The notes below the pieces were generated by a model. That model ran no database searches. It worked only from the letters and a program-made list of their open reading frames with translations, and was not told the origin of the DNA. Shown piece after piece: positions 1 to 11,322 of a DNA stretch of 64,000 bases (position 1 is the stretch's first letter; the number at the start of each line of letters is the position of its first letter). Source of the stretch: Bromus sterilis (lineage: Eukaryota > Streptophyta > Magnoliopsida > Poales > Poaceae); contig OX465596.1 in the NCBI GenBank assembly GCA_950022295.1, positions 215,977,501 through 216,041,500 of the forward strand, read 5' to 3'. The position numbers and the translations under genes are program-made.

Positions 1-1753
1 ATTTCCTTGCCGGTACCTTAAGTTAGCACCTGAGACTGCTGAGGAGACTTACGTGGAGATTTCCGACGCCAAGCCCGAGGACCCTGCTACGTCTGTTCCG
101 TCTTCTGATTACCCAGGCAAGGGGAAGATCTATACCATTACCTTATAACTTTCTGCCTACCTGCCTAGCTGTAGTCTAGAATGTTGTTTTGATCTTATCC
201 ACTTTGCTTATGCCACAATCAAAACCAAACAGCCATGATCCCCACATCCCAACAAAACATTGTACTGCTTAGTTACCGCTGATCATCCATTGCTTAGTAT
301 GAGTAGGAAAACTTGCTTCTTTACCCTATACTTGGTTCGGATATCATGTTAATAAAGAAGTTGGTTGATATTTATTATTAAAATGATGTTCATTATATTC
401 GACAAAAGATGGAAGGTTGGGTTGTTCCCGCCTGGTGCTTTGTTCCATTTGAGTCACCTAGGATCCGAGTTCCAGGTATTGGTTCTTTGTTTGAGCGTGC
501 ATAATCGTGTGTGGGGTTCTATGGGGCCCCCTTGTCTTACCTACCTAGCTTCAAACAGTTCGAGTGGTGGCCCGAGCTGATTTACTATTTGCAAACGTGT
601 GTGTGCTTGGTTGGTACCCCAGCAGTTTCGAAACAATCCGGACCAGCGGAGACATAATTCCTCTTGTTGGTCCACACTCGTGAGCTAGGGAAGTCCCCTG
701 CTGTTCAGGTGAGGCTAAACCCGACCTTGTCCATACGGTAGAGACCAATTCGAGAGTGCGGCCGGCTTTTGAGTTGGATGTCGACTCACGGGGGGCCACC
801 CGAAATTGTGCGTTGTTAGTTAGAGGGACTCTGACGTTCCGGAGTTTTAGGCGTTTACACAGCCAAGTGGAAACCGGGCGTACATGCGAAGCCTATGATG
901 GGCAGTCGGTACACCCCCTGCAGGGTTAAATCTTTTCGAAAAGGCATGTCCACGGTTATGGACGACTCAGAGCCTACGTCTTGTTCATAGAATAACATCA
1001 ACTTGGATCATAACTAAAACTTGACTACCGTCTGTGTGCCTTGGCTTCCTTTCTTCGTCGAGGGGGACCGAGAGAGGAACAAGGTTGTGTTATGTTTGCC
1101 ATAAGTAGGTGGACAGTAGACCTATGACACGATGTCACGTGCATTCTTGGACCTTACCTCTACTCTAATAGAACGTTCACCACCATATATGCTAGTGCGA
1201 CTGCAACCTTTTCCACTATACTTGTCTTACCGTAGGAAGTTAGTTATAACTGTAATAATATAATCTCACCCCTTGTTTCCTTTCTGCTTTTACTGTTTTG
1301 CCTGATCGACCATTGCAGTTGATTACTACCTTGACCCGAGCACTGGACGTTACTTCGTGGAGGTGCCACCGGAGGAGGATGAGGAGGAGGACTTCGCCCA
1401 ATAGATCCTATAGTTGGGTTCCGACGTTCCGTGGGTGGACTTGTTTATGTGCAGCCCTCTCTAGGGCCATTTGGATTTTGACCGTACTCAGTCGTGTTTG
1501 TCTTCCGCTTGTTGCATGATGTACTGTTGGGTCTTTAACCCTTGAATTGATTTAATAATTAACAGCGGCGATGTATGCCCTGGACTCTATATTTATGTCT
1601 TAGTATAAAGTTCATTGTTCTTATATCTGTTGTCGAGAACCCGACAGCGACACGAGTGCGAGTGTTGTGCGTTGGTGGCCTTTTATGCGATACTAACTCG
1701 AGCCGGACGCGAAAGCGACTAACTTGAGTTAGCACCGCATCGGGGGCCTTACA
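1..1753 (+). mobile_element. Element I: B-family LTR (3' portion), cut by window edge
   Basis: This stretch aligns by eye with the second half of the LTRs at 7090-10875 and 42191-45864. Shared landmarks are the GACAAAAGATGGAAGG block near 400, the CACCTAGGATCCGAGTTCC block near 456 and the TCCACGGTTATGGACGAC block near 948. It ends GGGGGCCTTACA at 1753, like the other copies (GGGCCTTACA). Directly after it comes the minus-strand integrase of element G, and no PBS follows, so this is the right-hand end of an insertion: a 3' LTR or a solo LTR. The predicted right TSD is GAGAC (1754-1758); its left partner lies outside the window. This copy is clearly more diverged than the others, including a degenerate GGCATGTCCACGG where they read GCCGTGTCCACGG. 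Confidence 0.8.
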
Positions 1754-2689
1754 GAGACATGCCCATGGGGTTTTTGTAAGAAGTTCTATACGCCCACAAA
1801 GCATCTCCTAACTTCTTTGACCAGTCCTTTCTTGAACTGTTGACTGTCTTTTGTAAGATCAACTTGATCTCTCTATTGGTGAGCTCAACTTGCCCACTAG
1901 TTTGAGGATGGTACCCTGAAGCAATTCTATGATTGACATCGTACTTGTCTAAAGCTTTTCTAAAAGCTCCATGCGTGAAGTATGATCCTCCATCAGTCAT
2001 GAGATATCTAGGCACACCAAACCTAGGGAAAATTACATCCTTGAGCATTTTCAAAGATGTCTTATGATCAACACTCGCAGTGGGAATTGCTTCAACCCAC
2101 TTGGTTACATAATCAACAGCTACTAAATATGAGTGTACTTGTGCGAGGGAGGAAAAGGACCCATAAAATCAAAACCCCAGCAATGAAAAGGCTCAAGCAC
2201 TAGAGAGTAATTCATAGGCATCTCATTCCTCCTACTAATATTACCAACTCTCTAACACTTATCACAAGATAAAACATAATTTCTAGCATCTTTAAAGAGA
2301 GTAGGCCAATAAAAACCTGATTGGAGATTCTTATGTGCGGTCCTCTCACCGGCATGATGTCCTCCGTAGGGACTATCGTGACATTGCTTGAGAATGTCCT
2401 TCTGCTCATGTTCTGGTATGCATCTTCTCACGATCCCGTCCGGAACTTCTTTGAAAAGATGATGGTCATCCCAAAAGTAGTACCTCAAATCATGGAAGAA
2501 CTTCTTCATTTGCTGAAATGTTAAGCCTGGAGGCAAATACTTTGCAACGATAAAATTAGCATAATCTACAAACCAAGGATCGAAAAGAGATTGTACTTTT
2601 ACAACGACAAGTTGTTCATCTGGAAAACTATCGTTGACTGGGATGGGGTCATGCGGTATATCTTCCATCCTTGAAAGATTGTTCGCCAC
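1754..2689 (-). pseudogene. pol: Integrase domain of element G (broken)
   Basis: Integrase inserts element cDNA into host DNA. The zinc-binding part lies near 2400-2252, with the His pair in YGGHHAGERT and the Cys pair in SCDKC. The catalytic core follows: first Asp in WGFDFMG (near 2168), second Asp in MTDGGSYF (near 1993) and Glu in SGQVELTNREIK (near 1885). The last two are separated by 35 residues, the usual D-35-E spacing. Breaks are a TAG replacing the codon after CDKC (2252-2254), a lost base near 2125 that shifts the frame, and truncation of the C-terminal part by LTR I after the residues KNPMGMS. It continues from the RNase H region of the same polyprotein. The family call is firm, and the gene is dead. 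Confidence 0.9.
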
Positions 2690-2731
2690 CGGATTATCTG
2701 CTCCTTTTCTATCAACAATTTGTATATCAAA

Positions 2732-3660
2732 TTATTGAAGGAGTACCCACCGGATGAGTCTTGGTTTGGCATCCTTCTTTCCCATAAGGTACTTAAGAGC
2801 AGCATGGTCAGTATGAATAATGACTTTAGAATCAACAATATAAGATCTAAACTTATCACAAGCAAACACTACTGCTAATAATTCCTTCTTAGTAGTAGCA
2901 TAATTCTTTTGAGCACTATCAAGGGTTTTGCTAGTATAATGTATAACATTCAATTTCTTATCAATCATTTTTCCTAAAACAGCTCCAACAGCAAAATCAC
3001 TAGCATCACACATAATTTCAAAGGGAAATTTGTAGTCAGGTGATTGTACTATAGGAGCGGTTATCAAAGCTTTCTTAAGAACTATGAAAGCCTCCTTATA
3101 ATCTTCATCAAATACAAAAGGAACTTCCTTCTGGAGAAGATTAGTGAGGGGTCTCGAGGTCTTAGAAAAGTCTTTAATAAATCTTCTATAGAAACCAGCA
3201 TGACCGAGAAAACTATGAATACCTTTAATGTCTCTTGGATAGGGCATCCTTTCAATAGCTTCAATCTTCGCCTTGTCCACTTCAATTCCCCTCTTGGAAA
3301 TCTTGTGACCATGAAGTGGCACTTTTCCCAATTTAAAACTAAGTTTGTATCCTCGCATCTCTGCAAAACTTTATTAAGATTGTGGATACAGTGGTCAAAG
3401 GAAGTTTCATAGACGGAGAAATCGTCCATGAAGACTTCCACAATCTCCTCACTGAAACCATGAAAAATAGCAGACATACATCTCTGAAAAGTAGCAGGTG
3501 CATTGCATACACCAAAAGGCATACGCATGTAAGCATAAGTACCGTAGGGACACGTGAAAGTGGTCTTCTCTTGATCGGCAGTGTTAACATGAATTTGAGA
3601 GAAGCCGGAGTACCCGTCAAGATAGCAAAAGTGGGTGTTTTTAGAAAACCTCTCAAGCAT
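2732..3660 (-). pseudogene. pol: Reverse transcriptase core and RNase H of element G (frameshifted)
   Basis: This region copied the element RNA into DNA. The RT part (3660 to about 3320) shows YLDGYSGFSQ with a catalytic Asp, MPFGVCNAPATFQR, and the active-site box FMDD followed by FSVY. Near 3315 the frame shifts by one base. The next frame (about 3358-2732) carries the connection and RNase H parts: FLGHAGFYRRFIKDFS, MCDASDFAVGAVLG with the catalytic Asp, an ELLAVVFACDKFR stretch and HTDHAALKYLMG. A second shift near 2735, after RWVLLQ, breaks the join to the integrase. The order RT, RNase H, integrase identifies Ty3/gypsy rather than Ty1/copia. Confidence 0.92.
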
Positions 3661-5019
3661 CTAATCGGTAAAGGGCAGCGGGTAGTGGTCCTTCCTGGTT
3701 GCCTTGTTCAACTTCCTGTAATCAATACACATTCTATATCCAATAACAACTATTTGAGGTATTAGTTCATTTTTATCATTAGGAGCAACAGTCATACCTC
3801 CTTTCTTAGGAACACAATGAACTGGTCTTACCCACCTACTATATGTTATAGGATAGACGATACCTGCGACTAGAAGCTTGAGAATCTCAGTCCCAACCAC
3901 GTCCTTCATCCTTGGGTTCAGCCGTCGTTGATGATCAACAACTGGCTTAGCATCGGGCTCAAGATTGATAGTGTGTTGGCCGATCAATGGACTAATCCCC
4001 TTAAGGTCATCAAGGGTATAGCCCAAGGCACCATGATGTCTGCGAAGTGTCTCCAATAACCGCTCTTCTTCAAATCCTGAAAGGTTAGCATTGATAATAA
4101 AAGGATATATTTTCTTTTCATCTAAATAAGCGTACTTGAGCATGTCGGGAAGTGGTTTGAGGTCAAACACCGGGTCTTCTTTTGGTTGTGCTATGATTCC
4201 TAAAGGTTCAACCGGAAGGTCGTGCTTCAGGATAGCAATTTGTCTTGTGAATATTTCGTCTAACTCATTTATCTCCTGCATATGCATATCATTCTCGTGG
4301 TCTTCCCTATATTGTTGCAAAGGATCATTAGGAGGAATAGCATTAGAAGCAATATTTTCAATAATTTTATCGTCACTAGGTAAACTAGTACCACGAGGCT
4401 GCTTGGAGAACTTAGAAAATTTAAATTCATATGGCTCACCATTGAATTCAACAGAAACTTTACCTTTTTTGCAATCTATTATAGCACCACAAGTGCTGAG
4501 GAAAGGCCTACCAAAGATAATAGGGCAAAAACTATCTTGCACTGAACCAAGTACGAGAAAGTCGGTAGGATACTTTACCTTTACACATAGGACTTCAACA
4601 TCTCTCACAATTCCAATGGGAGAGATAGTTTCTTTATTTGCTAGATAAATAGTAACATTAATCTCTTCAAGTTCACAGGGTGAAATCTCACCCCTGATCT
4701 CCTGATAGAGTGAATAAGGAATAGAGATAGCACTTGATCCCAAATCGCATAGCCCATAATAATTGTGATCTCCTATTTTGATAGATACAACTGGTGTCCC
4801 TGAAATTGGGCTTTTATTCTTGGTTGTGACAATGTTAGTTGAAACATCACAAAAATTTATAATGGAATCTGAAACATCATTAGTAACTAAATCTTTAACC
4901 ACCGCAACTTGAGGATCGATCTTGATCAGGTCCTCGGGTTCGTCAGTTCGTCTCTCACTTTTATTTATTATGCCTGTCACAAAAGAGTGTTCCCTCATCC
5001 TTGTAGGAAAAGGGGGCAT
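3661..5019 (-). pseudogene. pol: Protease and start of RT of element G, ended by a nonsense codon
   Basis: This is a 452-codon open stretch inside the gag-pol frame; the Met at 5019 is internal, not the true start. Residues 74-190 form the retroviral-type aspartic protease that cuts the polyprotein. Its active site reads CDLGSS (Asp 92) where DTG/DLGA is usual, and the second loop is IIFGRPFLSTCGAIID. A linker follows. From about residue 390 the RT begins, with VRPVHCVPKKGG and then MCIDYRKLNKATRKDHYPLPF. The frame stops at TAG (3661-3663) but continues in the same frame at 3660, so one base change (CAG to TAG fits) separates it from the RT core. Confidence 0.92.
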
Positions 5020-5822
5020 TTCATAAAAAATGCAGGTAGAATAGGGTCAGCGACATTTAAAGGGTTTATGATACTGATCCTTCTCCTCCTTAGAAGAGTC
5101 AATGTGAGAGGCAAAGTTCTTACAAAAATCAATCATAAGCTGGGAATCAAGACCAATCTTAGAGAAAAAGGTATTAAAATAACCAGTTTTCACATAGCTC
5201 TCAACGTAATCATGCTCATAATTTTTATAGCGAGTTCAATACCTTTGTCGATTTCCCAGTATTCAGTGTTCTTCTGGATACTCTCAATGAGATCCCATTT
5301 TTCTTCAATACTTGTTGTTTGAAATACCCAGCTAGAGGAGGCATCCAACATCTCCTTATCCCGACGAGAAAGCCTGGCATAAAAATTTGTAAGTATAATA
5401 TCTTTGCGGAGTTCATGGATAGAACATTTGAACATTAGGGACTTCAGTCTCCCCCAAGCTTGAGCGATTCTCTCTCCGTCACGAGACCAGAAGTTATAGA
5501 TGTAATTCCTGTCTCGATGAATTTCATGAAGAGGATAAAACTTTGTATAAAAGAGAGACATAAGCTCTTGCCAATTAATTAGATGTGAGTTATCAAGGAG
5601 CTTATACCAATCTGAAGCTTTATTTATAAGTGATATGGAGAATAATTTCTTCATGAAAAACTCCATTGACACACCTGCAAGCTTAAATAATGAACATAGT
5701 TGTGATAATTATAGCAAGTGTTCACCTCGATGTCTATCTCCTGCATAAGGAATAGCCAAGAAATAATTGATAATACCAGAAGGTATTTTGTAAGGCACAA
5801 TTTCAGTAGGGGTAGGAGTGAC
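5020..5822 (-). pseudogene. gag: Gag (main part) of element G, broken
   Basis: Gag forms the virus-like particle. The best-preserved part (5672-5190) has ADWYKLLDNSHLINW-type sequence (here ASDWYKLLDNSHLINW), LFYTKFYPLHEIHRDRNYIY, GERIAQAWGRLKSLM and NFYARLSRRDKEMLDASSS, typical of plant Ty3/gypsy capsids. Upstream, 5822-5712 keeps the N-terminal part (VPYKIPSGIINYFLAIPYAGDR), followed by a TAA at 5709-5711. Frameshifts near 5225 and 5040 separate this from the protease frame. The left border at 5822 is exactly where element H entered; the frame resumes on the far side of H at 16889. No CCHC zinc knuckle is visible. Confidence 0.85.
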
Positions 5823-7089
5823 TGATACACGAGATAATACTCGCCCCTCGTTGGTTACCCCAAGTGGAAGGTGAGATGTAGCGTAGAGGCAAATTTCCCT
5901 TAGCGAAGATGCTAAGGTTGAGTATCCAACCAGTAGGACTCCAAGATCGACAAGTAGGTGGTGAAGTGAACAATGGCGCCGTTTACAAACTAGGTTGCTA
6001 ACTTCACCTGGACCTGCATACACAACAGATAGCTTTGCTCCCAACGAGTACAGAGGAGTTGTCAATTCCTCCGGCCTTGTTGTTTACAAAGGATAAAAAG
6101 CGCAGGATAATAATGATAGTGATAGCTACGGAAAAGTAAATACTGAAAGTAAATTGAAGGTGTAAACTGTGTTGGAAATATGGACCGGGGTACTATGATG
6201 TTCACTGGTGATGTCTCTCTCCCAAAAGACCATGAAATAGCCATGCGAGGTAAACAAATTACAGACGGGAAATGGATAGGATTATGTGCGCAAACCAATG
6301 CTAATTATGCTAAACAGAAAGGAAGAGGCTCAAAAGCATGGGCAGTACGCCAAGACAAGTAGACCGAAATCCAACAGCATCTACCTACTAATCATCCACC
6401 TTGAGATATCTATCCAGAACATCTCGCTGCTATTAAGTTGAGAATCCCACCCAAAGTGTAAACTCAAAGCAACAGACAACTACATTAAAGAACTTTGCGT
6501 AAAGTAAAGAATCCTTGCACCCGCAAGTACAAGCACCGTTGTTTTCCCCCTTGTGGCAACATCACATCCCCTAGACTCATGTTTCTGTCACTCAAGCTAG
6601 TCATCGGGGGGCATGAACCCACAATCATGCATAACGCTCCCTCTTGGAGTCACTACCTACTACTTGGCCAAAGCAATAAACAGCAACGGAGAACATGCAA
6701 GAATTACTCAAGAACATAAATATAAAAGAGGAGAATCAAATATATAACTCAATCACAATCTGAACATAATCTCATAATCCATCGGATCCCAGCAAACTCA
6801 ACATAGCAATAGCAGAAAGATTACATAAGTGCCTTGATCATGTAGGGGAGCTCACGAGGTCTAATCCATGAAGAACAAAGAGGGAGGAGAACATCACATA
6901 GCTACTCATCATAGACCCATGGTCCAAGGTGGACTACTCACGGTTAATCCAAGAAGCAGCCATGGTGGTGGAGAAGGTCCCGGAGGTGATTCCTCCCTCC
7001 GGCAGGGTGCCGGGAAGAGGTCTTCTGGTGCTCTCGATCTTGGAAGCGCGGCGGCGGCGGAACAGAGGAGAGATCATGAAAAGGGGTTC
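5823..7089 (-). repeat. 3' LTR of H, left part
   Basis: It starts TGATACACGAGATAATACTC and matches 15217-16470 of the 5' LTR with scattered substitutions. It is broken at 7089/7090 by solo LTR A and resumes at 10881. Confidence 0.92.
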
Positions 7090-10000
7090 TGTAACAGCCC
7101 AGATTTTTCAAAAATTAAAAATTTTGTTTTCGGTGTGAATTGTTTGATTATCTGATTTGTTTGCGGTGTTTGCATCCCCGATTTATCGATCGGCGATTAT
7201 TTTTCCCCCTCTTATCTCGTACCCGACGGAGACCAACCCTTGCCACCCTGACACTCGACCTTTGCGACACCGGGTTTCACCCGATCACCGTCGCGAAAAC
7301 CGCACGAGACCAGCCGCAGCCAATGGAATGAAAACCTCGTTTAATAATTAAACGAGATATTTTTATAGCGCGCCGGAAAGTGTTCTCAGAACGGTTCCAG
7401 TGCAAGGTGAACGCCTCCGGCTCGATGCCCTGATCGCGCAGTTCGACCAGCCGAGCCGCCTCGGCCACCCCTTGCTCTCCACCCCAAATAGGCAACCACC
7501 AGCCCCCAGATCTGGAAAAATATCCCCAATTTTCCTAACCCTAGACTAGCCATCCTCGGAGCCGTCGGATCTGAGATCCGAAGGCTCCCGTGCAGCCACG
7601 TCGCCCCAGCCTCTCTCCCAGGGGTTCGGTCCCCGCAGGGCTCAGCCGCCGCCGCCGCGGGCCGAATCGGGCCGCGCCGCCTGCTGCGCTCGTCGAAGCC
7701 GCCGCCGCGCCTTGATTCCGGTCGGCCAGCCGAGCCGCCTCGGCCACCCCTTCCTCTCCTCCCTCTCTTCCCCTCGCGCCCCGCCTCCTCTGCTCACCCC
7801 CGCCGTTCTCCCTCGCAGGAATGGGAAGCCGCCGGCCGAAGCTCGCCATGGCCACGGCGAGCTCAAGCTCAAGCCGCGCCGCGCCCCGTGGCCCCATCGC
7901 CGTCTCCGGCTAGATCCGGCATGGAGCCGGCCGGATCCGCCGCGACCACCTCCTCACGCGGCCTTCACACCACGCGCCGCCGCGCCACCGCCCGCCAGCG
8001 TTGAACCGCCGCCGGCCGGCCACTGGAACGACCCCGAACCGGTGCGCCTCGCCTCCAACCGCCATGGGCCCGGCGCCCACCTCAGCCACCGCGGCCCAGC
8101 TGCTCCAGCGCAGCCGCCTGATGGGCCGGCCCAAGTGAGGTCGTCCCCATTTTTTTTCCTGAGCACTATTTTTTTCCTTTTTATCTAATTTTTACTAAGT
8201 CCTGGAATATTGCCGCTGTTACGTTTTTACGAGTAGATTTGTGATCAAACCGTAGCCCGGATGCATGTGCGCCCAAAAGGAAAATTGCTTAGAATTGTGT
8301 GTACTTCAATCCATCTTTTGTGAGCATTTTGATTTGAGGCCATCTTGATGTTGATAATCTGTGTTGAAGTGGGAATCAGCCCGTTAACTGCTACTAATTG
8401 CTATTAGGTGCTGCTGTTGTTATTTTATTGCAACTTTCGTTGATGATTGTGAGACATCCATGAGGCCTATCGCATTGATTCTTTTTCCTATGTGTTAAGC
8501 ATCATGTGTAATTCATTTCCATGCTTTAACTTGTCATGTTTGGGTGATTTAGCTATATTAAATCTTGCTCCAAAGTGGTGATCCTGATGTTAGTGTGCTT
8601 GTTTGCCATGTTTGCAATTGTTTACATGCTCTTTACCTGCTAATTACAACTGCTTGCCACCGTAAATTGTTTCTTTAATAACTTTTTATCCGTTGCTCGG
8701 ATTAAAATGTTTCTTATATGTAACTTGACTAGAATTGCATGTAGATTGTGTTTATGTTGCTCTTGCTTGCTAATAAAAATAATAAAATATTGTTTAGGGA
8801 AAAACTGTACCAAATGCAATAAATATCGTGGGGTCTGTAATAGTTGCCATGTATAGGTTTTACCCCCCACTTAAAGTGACTAGATTAGATAGTTTATTTA
8901 TGCTTCACCTCTTGTCACGTTTGAGTGCTATTCCATGCTTGAGTGAGATGCCATGTTAACAACCTTTTTTGATAACCTGTAGCTAAACAACTTGAACCAC
9001 CGTAAACGTGCGGTATCGTCGTGTGTGACGAGTACTTCACTTAACCTGTTAGTAACCGCTCTCGACGGTAGGTGCGATGTCTCGTGTTGCCTTCTTGTTG
9101 ATGCTTGCTCGTGTTTGCCTCGTAGTAATAGAGTGCTTGCTCATTGATTGTTTTCCAGTGTTTACCGTCTTGTGTGCTTCGCGGGTACCTCTCGGAGACG
9201 ATGCAAGCTTGCGATCAACTACACCTTCGGAACCCGACTTCTCAACAGGCAAGGACTATACATTACTTATGATCCATTCTATTTCAAACAGCGGTTTGCA
9301 TGCTAGTCTAGGTTTGGTTCGATGTTTGATCCTACCACATGTTTACAGCCTCTTTCAAACCGATACAGCCATGTCCCCTCCCAGCAAACCATGTATTGCT
9401 ATGTTACTATTGCTCGTTTCTCAGCCCCTGCTTAGTATGCATGCTTAGGAAGCTACGATGTTACCATGTTACTCCTTGGTTTGGGCTATCACATTATTAT
9501 ATTATTGTTGTTGATGATATGATTATTATAATGTTGACTATATTCGACGAAGGATGGAAGGTCTAGGCTATCCCGCCCCGACGCTTTGTTCCATTCGAGT
9601 CACCTAGGATCCGAGTTCCGGGTATTGGTTTTAAGACTGAGCGTGCCTAACCGCGTGTGGGATTTTATGGGGTCCCCTTTTCTTACCTATCTAGCTTCAA
9701 ACATTTCTAGTGGTGGCCCGAGCTGATTTACCATTTGAAACCCCGTGTGTGTGCTTGGTGGATCCCCTCGCAGTTTTTAAACAACCCGGACCAGCGGAGA
9801 CATGGTTTCCCTGTTGGTCCACCTATGATCGGCGAGGGCCCGAGGCCTCACGTGAGGCGTCTCGGTAACCCAAACCCTGTTGAGACGGAAGAGTCTGATC
9901 CGAGAGCGTGGCCAGCTTTTGGATTGGGTGTCGACTCCCCGGGGGCCACCCGGATTTGTTGGTTGTTAGTTAGAGGGACCTGTCGTTTCGGATCTCTTGG

Positions 10001-10875
10001 AACTAAATCATAAAATGATTGCCTGTGATGGGTAGCAACTGAGAGAGATGGACGTGCGTGCGGAGCCTTGTAATGGGAAGTTGGTACACCCCTGCAGGGT
10101 TAAATCTTTTCGAGAAGCCGTGTCCACGGTTATGGACGACTTGAGACCTACTCCTTGTTCATAGACAACAACAACAACTGAGATAATCTTAATATATATT
10201 GATCAACGTGTGTGTGCCTTGACTGCTTTTTCTTCGTCGGGATGCGAAGAGGAGGACAAGGATAGGATAGGTGTTATGCTTGCGTAAGTAGGTGGATAGC
10301 AGACTTGTTGGAGGCGATTCCTCATCGATTGCTTGGCTTCTTATCTTACTCTCTAGATCGTTAGCCACTTCATAAATGCTAGTGCGGCAGCAACCTCACC
10401 ACTTACCCCTTCCTTACCGTAAACTAATAGTTGTCCTAGAATGACGAGTGATGAAGTCTTTGCTGGGTCAGTTGACCACTACAGTTGGATGCTGAGTACT
10501 TCTGTACTCATGATACTACCCCCAAACTCTTTTCAGGGTTCTTGATCGACAACAGGTATGGTGGTCGACATTTCACGTGGACACTCGACGAAGACTAGTT
10601 AGGCGGATCCCGGCGGAGGTCCTGGACCCGTGTGGTTATGGGATCGATGTTTTTCTCTTTGCCAGTAGGCATTTGATTGTAGTCTGTACTCAGACATGTA
10701 TCTCCCGCTGTTGTATTGTATTAAGGCAGTTGTATGCCGATTGTATGAGATGTTGTATCCTTGTATTTGTAATGTTGTGATATGATGTTGTCGCGGTGGG
10801 ACCCATATGTGCTTCGTCCTCGGATCTGGATGGAAACATCTAGATATGGAACAGTACCGCATATCGGGCCTTACA
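7090..10875 (+). mobile_element. Element A: solo LTR of the B family inside the 3' LTR of H
   Basis: It starts TGTAACAGCCCAG and ends GGGCCTTACA, with no PBS, PPT or second LTR. The length (3786 bp) matches the 3784-bp LTR at 46464-50247. Flanks are GGTTC (7085-7089) and GGTGC (10876-10880), a 5-bp TSD with one mismatch. Outside the flanks the H LTR is continuous when compared with its 5' copy (16465-16500). Solo LTRs arise by recombination between the two LTRs of one element. This copy lacks the TATA segment present in B: about 160 bp is replaced by about 45 bp of filler at 7445-7490. Confidence 0.92.
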
Positions 10876-10880
10876 GGTGC

Positions 10881-11284
10881 CGTCCCCGAGGGTTTCTCGT
10901 CACGGGGAATAAATAGGCGAAAGGGGGCAGCAAGAGGTGGGCCAGGGGCTCCAAGCGCCCCCTGGCGCGGACAGGGGTGGGGCCGCACCCTCTGGCCACC
11001 TGGGGCCCCCCTGGCTCCCCTCTGGCTCCTCTCGGGCTCTTCGCGAAGCTTCCGGTACGCTGATTTTTCCTATATTTTTCCCGGAATTTTTCTGGTATTG
11101 TTAATAAGGGGGAAACCTGAAATAGAAAAACAGCAGAAAACAGGAACTAACACTGGGGTGCACTGAGTTAATAGGTTAGTCCAAATATGATCAAAAGTGT
11201 ATGGAAGTTCATCAATATCATAGCAATATCACACAAAAGAGGCATGGAGCAAGCATAAATTATAGATACGTTTTGGACGTATCA
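10881..11284 (-). repeat. 3' LTR of H, right part
   Basis: It matches 16485-16888 of the 5' LTR. It ends (LTR start in minus reading) with TGATACGTCCAAAACGTATC at 11284, next to the PPT. It contains a weak TATA-like CCTATTTATT on the minus strand near 10909-10916. Confidence 0.92.
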
Positions 11285-11322
11285 ACATCCCCAAGCTTAA
11301 TTCCTGCTCGTCCTCGAGTAGG
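11285..11322 (-). promoter_or_regulatory. PPT of H with upstream hairpin
   Basis: In the minus reading this is an imperfect hairpin CCTACTCG-AGGA-CGAGCAGG (11322-11303), then 18 nt ending in the PPT AAGCTTGGGGATG, then the 3' LTR. The PPT primes plus-strand DNA synthesis. The hairpin is shared in form and position with other families in this window. Confidence 0.75.
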
